This document shows positions 50,301 to 58,386 of a stretch of 64,000 bases of DNA, piece by piece. How positions within the stretch are numbered: position 1 is the first letter of the stretch; the number at the start of each line of letters is the position of its first letter. Source of the stretch: an uncultured Maribacter sp. (GTDB taxonomy: Bacteria; Bacteroidota; Bacteroidia; Flavobacteriales; Flavobacteriaceae). The notes under the pieces are model-generated. The model worked only from the letters and a program-made list of their open reading frames with translations, was not told the origin of the DNA and ran no database searches. Location: the NCBI RefSeq assembly GCF_947495965.1, contig NZ_CANMBB010000010.1, positions 62,001-126,000 of the forward strand, written 5' to 3'. Both the position numbers and the translations under genes were made by a program.

Positions 50301-53300
50301 GGAAATGTTGCTGCGGATAATGTAACACTTACTTTTAATGTTACTTATTCTGGTACTATTCCTGCGGGAGAAACAGTTTCTGTAGATTATACTACCGTAG
50401 ACGGAACTGCGCTTGATACTTCTGATTATGAAAGTAATTCTGGTACCCTACAATTTACGTCTGGAAACCAAGCTTCAACCATAGTGGTACAAGTAACAGA
50501 AGACACTAACATTGAGTCTGACGAGAACTTTACTGTGCTTTTAAACAATATTACTACCGCAAACGGTTTTACTACAGGTTTTGTAGATGGGAACTCTTCT
50601 AATTCTGCTACTGGTAACATCAATAATGATGATAATGCTGGAGCTGGAGATGGTATCGCTTTTTCTAGTGTTACTATTTCTGAAGATGAAGGAAATGTTG
50701 CTGCAGATAATGTATCACTTACTTTTAATGTTACCTATTCTGGTACTATTCCTGCGGGAGAAACAGTTTCTGTAGATTATACTACCGTTGACGGAACTGC
50801 AATTGATGCTTCCGATTATGAAAGTAATTCTGGTACCCTACAATTTACGTCTGGAAACCAAGTTACAACCATAGTGGTACAAGTAACAGAAGACACTAAC
50901 ATTGAGTCTGACGAGAACTTTACTGTTCTTTTAAATAATATTACTACTGCAAACGGTTTTACTACCGGGTTTGTAGATGGAAACTCTTCTAATTCTGCTA
51001 CTGGTAATATCAATAATGATGATAATGCTGGAGCTGGTGATGGTATCGCTTTTTCTAGTGTTACTATTTCTGAAGATGAAGGAAATGTTGCTGCGGATAA
51101 TGTATCTCTTACTTTTAATGTTACTTATTCAGGTACTATTCCTGCTGGAGAAACAGTTTCTGTAGATTATTCTACCGTAGACGGAACTGCGCTTGATGCT
51201 TCTGATTATGAAAGTAATTCTGGTACCCTACAATTTACGTCTGGAAACCAAGCTACAACCATAGTGGTACAAGTAACAGAAGACACTAACATTGAGTCTG
51301 ATGAAAACTTTACTGTTCTTTTAAATAATATTACTACTGCAAACGGTTTTACTACTGGATTTGTAGATGGAAACTCTTCTAACTCTGCTACTGGTAATAT
51401 CAATAATGATGATAATGCTGGAGCTGGGGATGGTATCGCTTTTTCTAATGTTACTATTTCTGAAGATGAAGGAAATGTTGCTGCGGATAATGTATCTCTT
51501 ACTTTTAATGTTACTTATTCTGGTACTATTCCTGCGGGAGAAACAGTTTCTGTAGATTATTCTACCGTAGACGGAACTGCACTTGATGCTTCTGATTATG
51601 AAAGTAATTCTGGTACCCTACAATTTACGTCTGGAAATCAAGCTACAACCATAGTAGTACAAGTAACAGAAGACACTAACATTGAAGCGGATGAGAACTT
51701 TACTGTTCTTTTAAACAATATTACTACTGCAAACGGTTTTACTACCGGATTTGTAGATGGAAACTCTTCTAACTCTGCTACTGGTAATATCAATAATGAT
51801 GATTCTAACGCAGGCGACGGAATCCAATTTACGCAAACAGAAGTAATTGTTACTGAGGGTACAGATGATTATGCGATTTTCAATGTTACCTTAACAGGAA
51901 ATATTGGAGAGAACGTAACTGTGGATTATACTACCGCTGTTGGAACAGCTATAAGTCCTAATGATTTTACAGAAACATCTGGAACAATAACTTTTGAACC
52001 AACGGTTAAATCGTTTAATATTCAAGTACCAATAATAGATGATATTTTAGTAGAAAATCAAGAACAATTTACAGTGGTACTTTCTAATATTGTTTCTAAC
52101 ATTGGAATTGAATTTGTAAACGGACAACCAACAAACACAGCAACTGGTACTATTAATGATAATGATAGTGACGCAGATTTCCCGAATGACGAAACAGTTA
52201 GTTGCGATACTATCCCAGCAATTGAGACAATTGTATTGAATGCAAAAGATTGTGCGTACACCGTAGATGTTGTAGAAAATATAACTGGTCAGGACGATTC
52301 TTGTCCATCAGAATATACAATTACAAGAACTTGGACTGTAACAGACTGTGTAGGTAATATTCGTACACATACACAAACTATTACTGTAGAAGATACTACA
52401 GCACCAACTTTTGTAGAAATATTACCGCAAAACATTACAGTTACTTGTAATGCAGTTCCTGATGCAGAAGCCTTAACAATTGCAGATAATTGTGATGCTA
52501 ATGCTACAGTAACTTATAATGAAACTGCTACAAATGATAGAAACTGCTCTACAGGTTATATTATAACTAGAACTTGGACCGCACAGGATTGTGCAGGTAA
52601 TGAAAATACACATACGCAAACTATTACTATAGAACCTACAGGTCCTATTACAGCAAGTAACTATGATCAAGAAATTACAATTACTTGTGGTGAGGATATT
52701 CCTGAAGTTCCTGCTCTTGAATTTATGGGTGGTTGTGGAGATTTTAATGTAGTATTTACAGAAGAAGAGCAATTCTCTACAGATACAGATGACTATATGA
52801 TTGTAAGAACTTGGAATGTTACCGATTCTTGTGATAACATGGAAACATTTGAACAAATAATATTTGTAATGCAGCCACAAGAAGAATTAATAACTATTGA
52901 TATTTGTATTGAAGATTCAGAAATAGATTTAATAAACTATTTACCAGAGAGCTTTGACATTAATGGATTTTTTGAAGTAATAAGTAGAAACGCAACTTTA
53001 AATGGAAGTTATTTTGACCCAATTAATTTTGAAGTAGGAGAATATATTATTTCTTACTCATCTATAGATACTTCTTGTAAATTCTATGCAGAATATACTA
53101 TAAACGTTAATGCAGACTGTGTTCCTTGTGGGGTAAAAGATATTGCTGTTTCTAAAGCAGTAACTGTTAACGGAGATGGTATTAATGACTTATTTACCAT
53201 AACCGGGGTAGAAAATTGTGATTTTGAATTCCATGTATTGCTATTTAATAGATGGGGTAAAAAAGTCTTTGAATCTGAAAATTATGAGAATGACTGGGGT

Positions 53301-53429
53301 GGTTTTGCTCCAAACGGTTCTTTTGGAAAATCAGGAGTATTACCAGCTGGTACCTACTATTACATTATTAATATAACTAATAGAGAATTAAAACCAATTA
53401 ATGGTTACATATATTTAGGAACAGAATAA
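47373..53429 (+). CDS. Giant SprB-like adhesin with Calx-beta repeats and T9SS type B sorting domain
   Basis: A 2018-residue secreted protein. In order: signal peptide (SLLVIIFFCFSASSFAQ, to about 33); an N-terminal region of about 240 residues without a recognised fold; a cadherin-like segment (NGTLVVNSDGTFSYTPDPGF, about 310); four diverged Calx-beta-like modules (about 366-830); five near-identical 130-residue Calx-beta modules (832-1480, each with DGIAFS...SEDEGNVAADN); one more diverged module (to about 1600); Cys-containing HYR-like domains with TITRTWTVTDCVGN and IITRTWTAQDCAGN (about 1603-1840); and the C-terminal type B sorting domain (VTVNGDGINDLFTI, LFNRWGKKVFES, PAGTYYYIINI). Such proteins cross the outer membrane by T9SS and act as surface adhesins or gliding motors' moving filaments. 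porP/sprF follows, the usual partner. Confidence 0.93.
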   Translation: MEIFTPTKQNSKLFLTSLLVIIFFCFSASSFAQGIKTGVTFNWKDTQTTNSDPATLDYITINGIVYSTFVVPSSYELNIVGPGGHSINNIFRDGTNVVSGSNSANWNSEAILAYQSLNLNYYFQADNNGEDFCNDPSQVATTNAQVQTINYSPGIPSNPDGILAVTERAGNNCLYIEMYGIPAGGGSEQLLGSTFINNGNHLGGPGPQSPPNTATSDYWHSGRVTHIGSPIGVALYELSSIAPVGSTITSIKYLGATTDHGDGKFFLMQTYAVDDTFNPDFETIFHGDVGANDNVPAGSNYSYHSSVPPFNGTLVVNSDGTFSYTPDPGFTGTDVFEVQVCLPAPNSSVCNTSTVTLNIKPGVTIDNASAEEGNNMTFTISINDPSDTDINFNLSYTNNTTTNADYTGPSTITLPANASSVTFDVAALDDDWFENNQTFNVTFTDPNNSTTAINNTGVGTIIDTDKATVSTGNYDIIEDAGTIQLRVFLSPHEGAVGVEEEFTVDFSTIGDERPITWGGTATKGSDYIETITTITFPANSPVNTEFFVPLQIIDDDITEPSEQIRQNVNNSSISGVGIAGSGMVRIHDNDTATIILEDRTVNEAVGTFNYTFILDGEVQYPFDITYNTSDNTATSPNDFNAVGTTTLNFTGTDGETETVSLTITNDTSLENSENFHVNPSYTGVLPTTPTTNAVAANIIFSRDPAVITITDDENATIALSATNSTEGNAVIFTATLSTVNNTGTAITVDFADLTTGSATSGTDYTAVPVNATITIANGATTGTINIPTTQDSVIEGNETIIAQISNVSYSGVTISSNSATAIINDDDNAAPGDGIAFSNVTISEDEGNVAADNVTLTFNVTYSGTIPAGETVSVDYSTVDGTALDASDYESNSGTLQFTSGNQATTIVVQVTEDTNIEADENFTVLLNNITTANGFTTGFVDRNSSNSATGNINNDDNAGAGDGIAFSQAIVNTLEGNVAADNVTLTFNVTYSGTIPAGETVSVDYTTVDGTALDTSDYESNSGTLQFTSGNQASTIVVQVTEDTNIESDENFTVLLNNITTANGFTTGFVDGNSSNSATGNINNDDNAGAGDGIAFSSVTISEDEGNVAADNVSLTFNVTYSGTIPAGETVSVDYTTVDGTAIDASDYESNSGTLQFTSGNQVTTIVVQVTEDTNIESDENFTVLLNNITTANGFTTGFVDGNSSNSATGNINNDDNAGAGDGIAFSSVTISEDEGNVAADNVSLTFNVTYSGTIPAGETVSVDYSTVDGTALDASDYESNSGTLQFTSGNQATTIVVQVTEDTNIESDENFTVLLNNITTANGFTTGFVDGNSSNSATGNINNDDNAGAGDGIAFSNVTISEDEGNVAADNVSLTFNVTYSGTIPAGETVSVDYSTVDGTALDASDYESNSGTLQFTSGNQATTIVVQVTEDTNIEADENFTVLLNNITTANGFTTGFVDGNSSNSATGNINNDDSNAGDGIQFTQTEVIVTEGTDDYAIFNVTLTGNIGENVTVDYTTAVGTAISPNDFTETSGTITFEPTVKSFNIQVPIIDDILVENQEQFTVVLSNIVSNIGIEFVNGQPTNTATGTINDNDSDADFPNDETVSCDTIPAIETIVLNAKDCAYTVDVVENITGQDDSCPSEYTITRTWTVTDCVGNIRTHTQTITVEDTTAPTFVEILPQNITVTCNAVPDAEALTIADNCDANATVTYNETATNDRNCSTGYIITRTWTAQDCAGNENTHTQTITIEPTGPITASNYDQEITITCGEDIPEVPALEFMGGCGDFNVVFTEEEQFSTDTDDYMIVRTWNVTDSCDNMETFEQIIFVMQPQEELITIDICIEDSEIDLINYLPESFDINGFFEVISRNATLNGSYFDPINFEVGEYIISYSSIDTSCKFYAEYTINVNADCVPCGVKDIAVSKAVTVNGDGINDLFTITGVENCDFEFHVLLFNRWGKKVFESENYENDWGGFAPNGSFGKSGVLPAGTYYYIINITNRELKPINGYIYLGTE
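49866..51812 (+). repeat. Five tandem 390-bp repeats (Calx-beta modules)
   Basis: Units begin at 49866, 50256, 50646, 51036 and 51426 (period exactly 390 bp; the last unit is 387 bp). Long stretches are identical in all copies at the DNA level, including synonymous positions. Unit 2 differs most at its 5' end (SQAIVNTLEGN instead of SNVTISEDEGN) and unit 1 has an Arg in GFVDRNSS. Recent duplication or gene conversion is indicated. Confidence 0.95.
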
Positions 53430-53443
53430 TCAATAATAATAAA

Positions 53444-53481
53444 AACTAAAAAAGGAGGAACTTAGTCCTCCTTTTTTAGTT
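53444..53481 (+). terminator. Strong terminator after the adhesin gene
   Basis: Perfect 16-bp stem AACTAAAAAAGGAGGA / TCCTCCTTTTTTAGTT with a 6-nt loop, 14 bp after the adhesin stop. It separates the adhesin transcript from porP. Confidence 0.92.
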
Positions 53482-53606
53482 AAAAACATTTACCAAACCC
53501 CGATAAAAAAAGGGTTAAATCGATAAATGTTATTTTATATACATAACCCTAATCTTTAAAAAAAGCAGTTAAACGGAATTTTAACATTCCATCGAATTTT
53601 GGATTT

Positions 53607-53647
53607 GGTTAATCGGCTTTAATACTAATTAATACTACAATTTTGTT
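53607..53647 (+). promoter_or_regulatory. Motif shared with the adhesin leader (copy 2)
   Basis: GGTTAATCGGC (53607-53617) and CAATTTTGTT (53638-53647) recur here exactly as upstream of the adhesin, but separated by 20 bases instead of overlapping. They lie 65-105 bp before the porP start. Confidence 0.4.
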
Positions 53648-53711
53648 GCTTTGTAATGTATAAATGTAAAACCAATCTTACAATTTTTTAACAATCACTA
53701 ACCTTTCTTAT

Positions 53712-54617
53712 ATGAAACTATCTAAAATATTATTTTTTGGATGTATTTTTTTAACAAGTCTTTTATCAAAGGCGCAACAACTGCCTCAGTTTACACAATA
53801 TATGTATAATACTATTTCTGTAAACCCTGCTTACGCGGGAAGTAGAGAAACTTTAAATGTAACTGCTCTTCACAGGAACCAATGGGCTGGTTTAGAAGGT
53901 AACCCCAGAACAAATACTTTATCTATCCATACACCTTTACGTGATGAAAGAATAGGCTTAGGTCTTTCGTATATTAATGATCGTTTAGGAGATGAAAGTA
54001 CAAACTATATTTATGGAGATTTTTCTTATTCTGTTTATTTAAATAGAGAAGTAAAAATGTCTTTTGGATTAAAAGCTGGTTTTTCAAACTACACACTATC
54101 TAATCCTGACATTACAGACCCATTTTTTAATGATAATTTTAATAGTTGGAACCCTAATTTTGGAGCAGGTGTTTTTGTAGGTAGTAACCGTTGGTATGCT
54201 GGTTTTTCTTCTCCAAGAATATTAAATACCGATTTAAATGAAGGTGAATTTAAAGCTATAGAACGTAACAGTTATTATGCCATAGGTGGTTTGGTTTTAG
54301 ATATGTCTGAGACACTTAAATTTAAACCTACTGTTATTTCTAAATTTACGAATGGGGCACCAGCTACATATGATATTACTGCAAATTTTTTATTTAATGA
54401 AAAATTTTGGATTGGTGCTTCATACCGTTTTAATGATGCTTCTAATTTTGGCGCCATGATGGATTATCAGATTTCAAAAGATATACGAATAGGGTACGCC
54501 TATGATTTACCAACCTCAACTATAAAACCTTATACAGGAGGAACTCATGAAATAATTCTTATTTATGAACTTGTTAAAAAAGTAATGGGACCAATAAAAT
54601 CCCCTAGATATTTCTAA
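53712..54617 (+). CDS. PorP/SprF family T9SS membrane protein
   Basis: A 301-residue outer-membrane beta-barrel protein of the PorP/SprF family. The signal peptide ends at LLSKAQQ. The N-terminal family motif PQFTQYMYNTISVNPAYAGS and HRNQWAGLEGNPRTNTLSIH are hallmarks, with GLKAGFSNYTLSNPDITDP further on. In Flavobacterium johnsoniae SprF is needed for export or anchoring of the SprB adhesin, and similar genes follow other adhesin genes with type B C-termini. Here the gene is 282 bp downstream of the adhesin, so it most likely serves that protein. Confidence 0.94.
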   Translation: MKLSKILFFGCIFLTSLLSKAQQLPQFTQYMYNTISVNPAYAGSRETLNVTALHRNQWAGLEGNPRTNTLSIHTPLRDERIGLGLSYINDRLGDESTNYIYGDFSYSVYLNREVKMSFGLKAGFSNYTLSNPDITDPFFNDNFNSWNPNFGAGVFVGSNRWYAGFSSPRILNTDLNEGEFKAIERNSYYAIGGLVLDMSETLKFKPTVISKFTNGAPATYDITANFLFNEKFWIGASYRFNDASNFGAMMDYQISKDIRIGYAYDLPTSTIKPYTGGTHEIILIYELVKKVMGPIKSPRYF

Positions 54618-54636
54618 TCCGATAAAAGAAAAGATT

Positions 54637-56583
54637 ATGAAAAACTTAAAAATTTGGAACATATTTGTATTCCTATTTATAGCAATACAAATTGCTTCTG
54701 CACAATACGGAGCGCAAAAAAAGGGAGATTATTATTTTGGTCAATTTTCATATATCAAGGCCATAAAGGAATATGAAAAAATGGTTAAAGGAAACCTTAA
54801 TACTAGTTATGCACACCAACAACTAGCAGAATGTTACCTTTTAATTAGAAATTACAAAAAAGCTATTCCGCATTTTGAAGCAATAATTAATGATGCTATG
54901 CTTCCTACAGATTATTACTTTAAATATGCAATGGCACTTTACAGTAATGGACAGCGAAAAGAATCCGAAAAATATTTAAAAAAATATAAAAAGTATAACA
55001 AGAACGATTCTAGAGTTAAACGTTTTTTAAAGGATGGAAATTTAGCTTCTGTAGTATTTAATAGTAGACAACGTTATGATGTAGAACCAGTTTCTTTTAA
55101 CTCTCCAGAAAGTGATTTTGGTACATACTTACATCAAGGGAATTTATATTTTGCTTCTTCCAGAAAAACAGATGCAGAAAACAAAATTTATGGATGGAAT
55201 GAAGAACCATGGTTAGACATTTTTCAAGTACAGGAAAACAATCCAATGTCTACTCCAAAAAAATTAAAGGGAACTATAAACACCAAGTTTCATGAAAGTT
55301 CTATTGCTTTTTCAACAGATTATAAGAATGATACTATTATTTACTTTACCCGTAATAATTATTACGAAAAGAAAGAAGGTTATGGCGCTCTGAACGAAAT
55401 AAACTTAAAAATCTATAGTGCTATTCAAGAAGATGGTGTTTGGAACGAAAATAGAAGTCTACGTATAAATAGTGATTACTATTCTACTGGACACCCAACG
55501 GTTTCTCCAGATAGAAAGAGAATTTATTACACCTCTGATAAACCTGGAGGTTTTGGAGGCACAGATATTTATTATTCTATTATTCATGAACGTGGTGGTG
55601 TTGGTTCTCCAATTAACGCGGGTCCAATTGTAAATACAGAAGGCAATGAAATGTTTCCTTTTATAAATAAAGAAGGTAAATTATTTTTCTCTTCTGATGG
55701 GCATGTTGGTTTTGGACAATTAGATGTTTTTTCTACAATAACGGATGAGGATGGTAAAATTGTAGACGTTATAAACCTAGGTACCCCAATGAATAGTTCT
55801 GCAGATGATTTTGGTTATTTTGGAGAAACAAATGGTATAACAGGATATGTAAGTTCTAACCGCGAAGGTGGTAAAGGTAGCGATGATATTTACAAATTTA
55901 AATTTACTCCTGCTTTAGATATTGAAGGGGTGGTTACAGATGGTATAAATTTAAAACCTTTAGACAGCGTAAAAATTAGACTTTTTGACCAAAAGACAAG
56001 TACACTTGCAGCAGAAACAACTACAGACAAAAATGGATATTATAGATTACCTATAAACAGGAATACTAGTTATATGATTGAGGCTGTTCGTAGAACACAC
56101 CCACATGAAAATGTATTTTTAAATACGCATACTGTAAGCCATAGTACAAAAATGATTCGTCAAGATATTGTTTTAGAGCCTGTATTAGATTTAAAGTTGT
56201 TAGCCAATTTAAATAAAATATATTTTGATTTTAACAAGAGTGATATAAGGCCTGATGCTGCCAAAGAACTAGATAAAGTGGTGAATGTAATGACCAATAT
56301 GTATCCAGATATGATTATTAGACTAGAAGCGCATACAGACCCTGTTGGTAGTAATAGTTATAATGACCGCTTATCTGAAAGTAGAGCAAAATCTACTTAT
56401 GAATACCTCATAGCAAATGGTGTCCCTGAAGAGCATATTTTATCTTACAAAGGCTATGGAAAACGAAAATTAATAAACCATTGTACTAGTAAAAAAGATT
56501 GTTCTCCGGAAGAATTAGAGCTTAATAGAAGAACAGAGTTCCCTATTATTCAAATAAGAAAAGGAATACTTGTTGCTAAATAA
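54637..56583 (+). CDS. OmpA-family protein with TPR and PD40 repeats
   Basis: A 648-residue envelope protein 19 bp after porP. The signal peptide (NIFVFLFIAIQIASAQ) is followed by TPR-like helices (about residues 30-120), a beta-propeller with PD40-type repeats (VSPDRKRIYYTSDKPGGFGG, NKEGKLFFSSDGHVGFGQLD), a carboxypeptidase-regulatory-like domain (DIEGVVTDGINLKPLDSVKI) and a C-terminal OmpA domain (IYFDFNKSDIRPDAAKELD, LEAHTDPVGSNSYNDRLSES). The OmpA domain should bind peptidoglycan. This gene order (adhesin, porP/sprF, OmpA/TPR protein) is recurrent in flavobacterial gliding and adhesion loci. Confidence 0.93.
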   Translation: MKNLKIWNIFVFLFIAIQIASAQYGAQKKGDYYFGQFSYIKAIKEYEKMVKGNLNTSYAHQQLAECYLLIRNYKKAIPHFEAIINDAMLPTDYYFKYAMALYSNGQRKESEKYLKKYKKYNKNDSRVKRFLKDGNLASVVFNSRQRYDVEPVSFNSPESDFGTYLHQGNLYFASSRKTDAENKIYGWNEEPWLDIFQVQENNPMSTPKKLKGTINTKFHESSIAFSTDYKNDTIIYFTRNNYYEKKEGYGALNEINLKIYSAIQEDGVWNENRSLRINSDYYSTGHPTVSPDRKRIYYTSDKPGGFGGTDIYYSIIHERGGVGSPINAGPIVNTEGNEMFPFINKEGKLFFSSDGHVGFGQLDVFSTITDEDGKIVDVINLGTPMNSSADDFGYFGETNGITGYVSSNREGGKGSDDIYKFKFTPALDIEGVVTDGINLKPLDSVKIRLFDQKTSTLAAETTTDKNGYYRLPINRNTSYMIEAVRRTHPHENVFLNTHTVSHSTKMIRQDIVLEPVLDLKLLANLNKIYFDFNKSDIRPDAAKELDKVVNVMTNMYPDMIIRLEAHTDPVGSNSYNDRLSESRAKSTYEYLIANGVPEEHILSYKGYGKRKLINHCTSKKDCSPEELELNRRTEFPIIQIRKGILVAK

Positions 56584-56610
56584 AAAATAACCTCACCAAT
56601 TAACCAACCA

Positions 56611-56642
56611 AAAAAGGTTCATCATTTCTGATGAACCTTTTT
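56611..56642. terminator. Bidirectional terminator after the OmpA-family gene
   Basis: Perfect 14-bp stem AAAAAGGTTCATCA / TGATGAACCTTTTT with a 4-nt loop, placed between convergent ompA-like and clpP genes. Confidence 0.92.
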
Positions 56643-56664
56643 AAATTATACTATTTTTTAGTTC

Positions 56665-57213
56665 TTATTCTAAAATACCATCTACAATACCGTAAGCAAT
56701 AGATTCTTCTGCTCCCATCCAGTAATCTCTATCAAAATCTTTCATTACTCTATCATAATCTTGACCACAATTATCTGCTAAAATTTGAGCACTTAATTCT
56801 TTTGTCTTAATTATTTCTTTAGCTTGTATTTCTATATTAGAAGCTTGTCCTCTTGCTCCACCACTTGGTTGGTGTATCATAACTTGCGCATGAGGCTGTA
56901 TAAAACGTCTTCCTTTTTTTCCTACAGAAAGTAAGATAGACCCCATAGATGCTGCTAAACCTGTACATATGGTAGAAACTGGACTCTTTAAAGATTTAAT
57001 TGTATCATACATTGCAAAACCAGAAGTTACATAACCTCCTGGGCTATTTATATACAATTGTATTTCTTTGCTATTCTGCATATCTAAATACAATAACCTA
57101 TCTATAACATGTTTTGCAGAATCATCATCAACCATACCCCATAGGAATACTTTGCGTTCTTCTAACATTTTTTCGTCTATAGCTTCTTGTATTTTTCCTT
57201 TTTTTGAACTCAT
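56665..57213 (-). CDS. ClpP-family serine protease (solitary paralogue)
   Basis: A 182-residue ClpP-type peptidase. The catalytic Ser89 is in GLAASMGSILLS, His114 in AQVMIHQPSGG and the Asp in the MKDFDRDYWM segment. The N-terminal propeptide and axial-loop region is short (MSSKKGKIQEAIDEKM) compared with canonical ClpP. tig and clpX, the usual neighbours of clpP, are absent, so this may be a second ClpP that forms mixed or specialised complexes. It is monocistronic with its own -7 promoter element. Confidence 0.9.
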   Translation of the reverse strand: MSSKKGKIQEAIDEKMLEERKVFLWGMVDDDSAKHVIDRLLYLDMQNSKEIQLYINSPGGYVTSGFAMYDTIKSLKSPVSTICTGLAASMGSILLSVGKKGRRFIQPHAQVMIHQPSGGARGQASNIEIQAKEIIKTKELSAQILADNCGQDYDRVMKDFDRDYWMGAEESIAYGIVDGILE

Positions 57214-57235
57214 CTTCTATTTAATTTATGCATAA

Positions 57236-57243
57236 CAAAATTA
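57236..57243 (-). promoter_or_regulatory. -7 element of the clpP-like gene
   Basis: TAATTTTG (minus sense), 22 bp upstream of the start. A small inverted repeat GGGAA/TTCCC (57255-57272) lies in the -33 region. Confidence 0.5.
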
Positions 57244-57346
57244 ATCAATTTATTGGGAATTTTATAGTTCCCGTAACATTGTTATAACTTTACCTAAGTC
57301 TATAGGTGTAACGGCCTTTTTTGGAGAATAATATATTAGTTTAAAA

Positions 57347-58168
57347 CTAATCTTCAACTTCAACAGTACTTTCTACAACTTTACGAATAGGTACTACTGT
57401 TTTTCCTTTTTTAGTTTTTAATACCATAGAAACATTATCTATTGCCTCTACGGTGCCTTCTATATCTTTAAACTTTATTTTATCGCCAACTTCATAAATT
57501 CTACGACTGTAAAAAGTGCGTAACAAATCTCCTACCACTTCTCTAGAACCTAACCCTAAGGCTATAGCCACTGTAAGTAAAAAAGCGCCTAAAACAATAG
57601 TAAAATTACTTGTTACAATTGTTGTATCTATACCCGCTTGGTTTAAAGATGTTACTAAAACAAAAATTAATATTATGTAGTATATTATATTACTAATTAC
57701 TTTAGACCCTCCTACTCCCATTGAGTCAAAAACACTGGTAATAGCTTTTTTTATAATTTTTGCGGCAAACATACCAATCATAAAAATTACTACTGCACTT
57801 AAAAGTATTGGCAAGTAATGTAAAAGGTTTGCTATTTCTATAGAAATAACACTAAGTCCTAAAACATCTGCAGCTACTATTATAAATACTAAAAGTAAAA
57901 TTCCTTTTACAAAACCTAATATTACTTTCCCTAAATCAACTTCTACCTTACTATCATCTCCAAATAGTTTAGCATCATTAACTTTTTTAGAAAGGGCATC
58001 TATATTGGCTATTTTTAATACCTTCTTTAAAACAAACTTTACTATTTTAATACATAACCAACCAATTATTAAAACTATAATAGCACCAATAATTCCTGGC
58101 AAGGCAGATACTATATCTTTAACTATAGAGCTTAAAGAATCTGACATTAAATTTTCAAAAGTTTCCAT
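57347..58168 (-). CDS. Mechanosensitive (MscS-like) ion channel family protein
   Basis: A 273-residue membrane protein. An amphipathic N-terminus is followed by four to five membrane helices, a pore-lining MscS-type helix (LLTVAIALGLGSREVVGDLL, Gly/Ala-rich) and a short beta domain (EVGDKIKFKDIEGTVEAIDN). The large MscS cytoplasmic vestibule is mostly missing, so it belongs to the small channel subgroup. It should release ions during membrane tension. It starts 26 bp downstream of the 63-residue ORF and is probably the third gene of the operon led by an ECF sigma factor. Confidence 0.88.
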   Translation of the reverse strand: METFENLMSDSLSSIVKDIVSALPGIIGAIIVLIIGWLCIKIVKFVLKKVLKIANIDALSKKVNDAKLFGDDSKVEVDLGKVILGFVKGILLLVFIIVAADVLGLSVISIEIANLLHYLPILLSAVVIFMIGMFAAKIIKKAITSVFDSMGVGGSKVISNIIYYIILIFVLVTSLNQAGIDTTIVTSNFTIVLGAFLLTVAIALGLGSREVVGDLLRTFYSRRIYEVGDKIKFKDIEGTVEAIDNVSMVLKTKKGKTVVPIRKVVESTVEVED

Positions 58169-58194
58169 ACTGTATTTCTTAAAAGTATTCTTGT

Positions 58195-58386
58195 TTAGTT
58201 TTTATTCTTACTATTTGTTTTTAAAAGCCCTTCTAACAAGGAAGAATAATTCCCTGTAAAGAGTGTTGCCAAGTCCATTAATAACTTTGCTCTAGCAACA
58301 TCTGACATTACTTTTTGTCGTAACTCAGGAGGCACTTCTTTTAGTTCTCCTTGTATTTTTATAAATGGATTATCTTGTTCTTTCAT
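58195..58386 (-). CDS. 63-residue soluble protein between sigma factor and channel
   Basis: A 63-residue protein with no signal peptide or membrane helix. It is mostly helical (PPELRQKVMSDVARAKLLMD, then LATLFTGNYSSLLEGLL). Its ATG directly follows the sigma-factor stop codon (TAGATG, no spacer), so the two are translationally coupled. The position is that of an anti-sigma factor, but the protein is far shorter than known ZAS or RskA types. A sigma-binding role is only a hypothesis. I do not recognise the family. Confidence 0.75.
   Translation of the reverse strand: MKEQDNPFIKIQGELKEVPPELRQKVMSDVARAKLLMDLATLFTGNYSSLLEGLLKTNSKNKN

Larger units (their letters stand above)
53430..53711. other. 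Intergenic leader between adhesin and porP
   Basis: 282 bases holding the adhesin terminator (53444-53481), a small hairpin (GTTAAA/TTTAAC, 53568-53585), TTTAAC-ATTCCATCGA (53580-53595, similar to 47124-47139 in the adhesin leader) and the shared motif copy 2. No ORF is seen. Confidence 0.55.

Noticed and set aside
50036-51403. A series of 65-codon antisense reading frames recurring every 390 bp
   Set aside because: They are mirror images of the adhesin repeats and follow from the repeated DNA, with no independent coding signal.
49866-51812. Regular tandem array considered as CRISPR
   Set aside because: The period is 390 bp, the whole unit is in frame and encodes a protein domain, and there are no short repeats with unique spacers.
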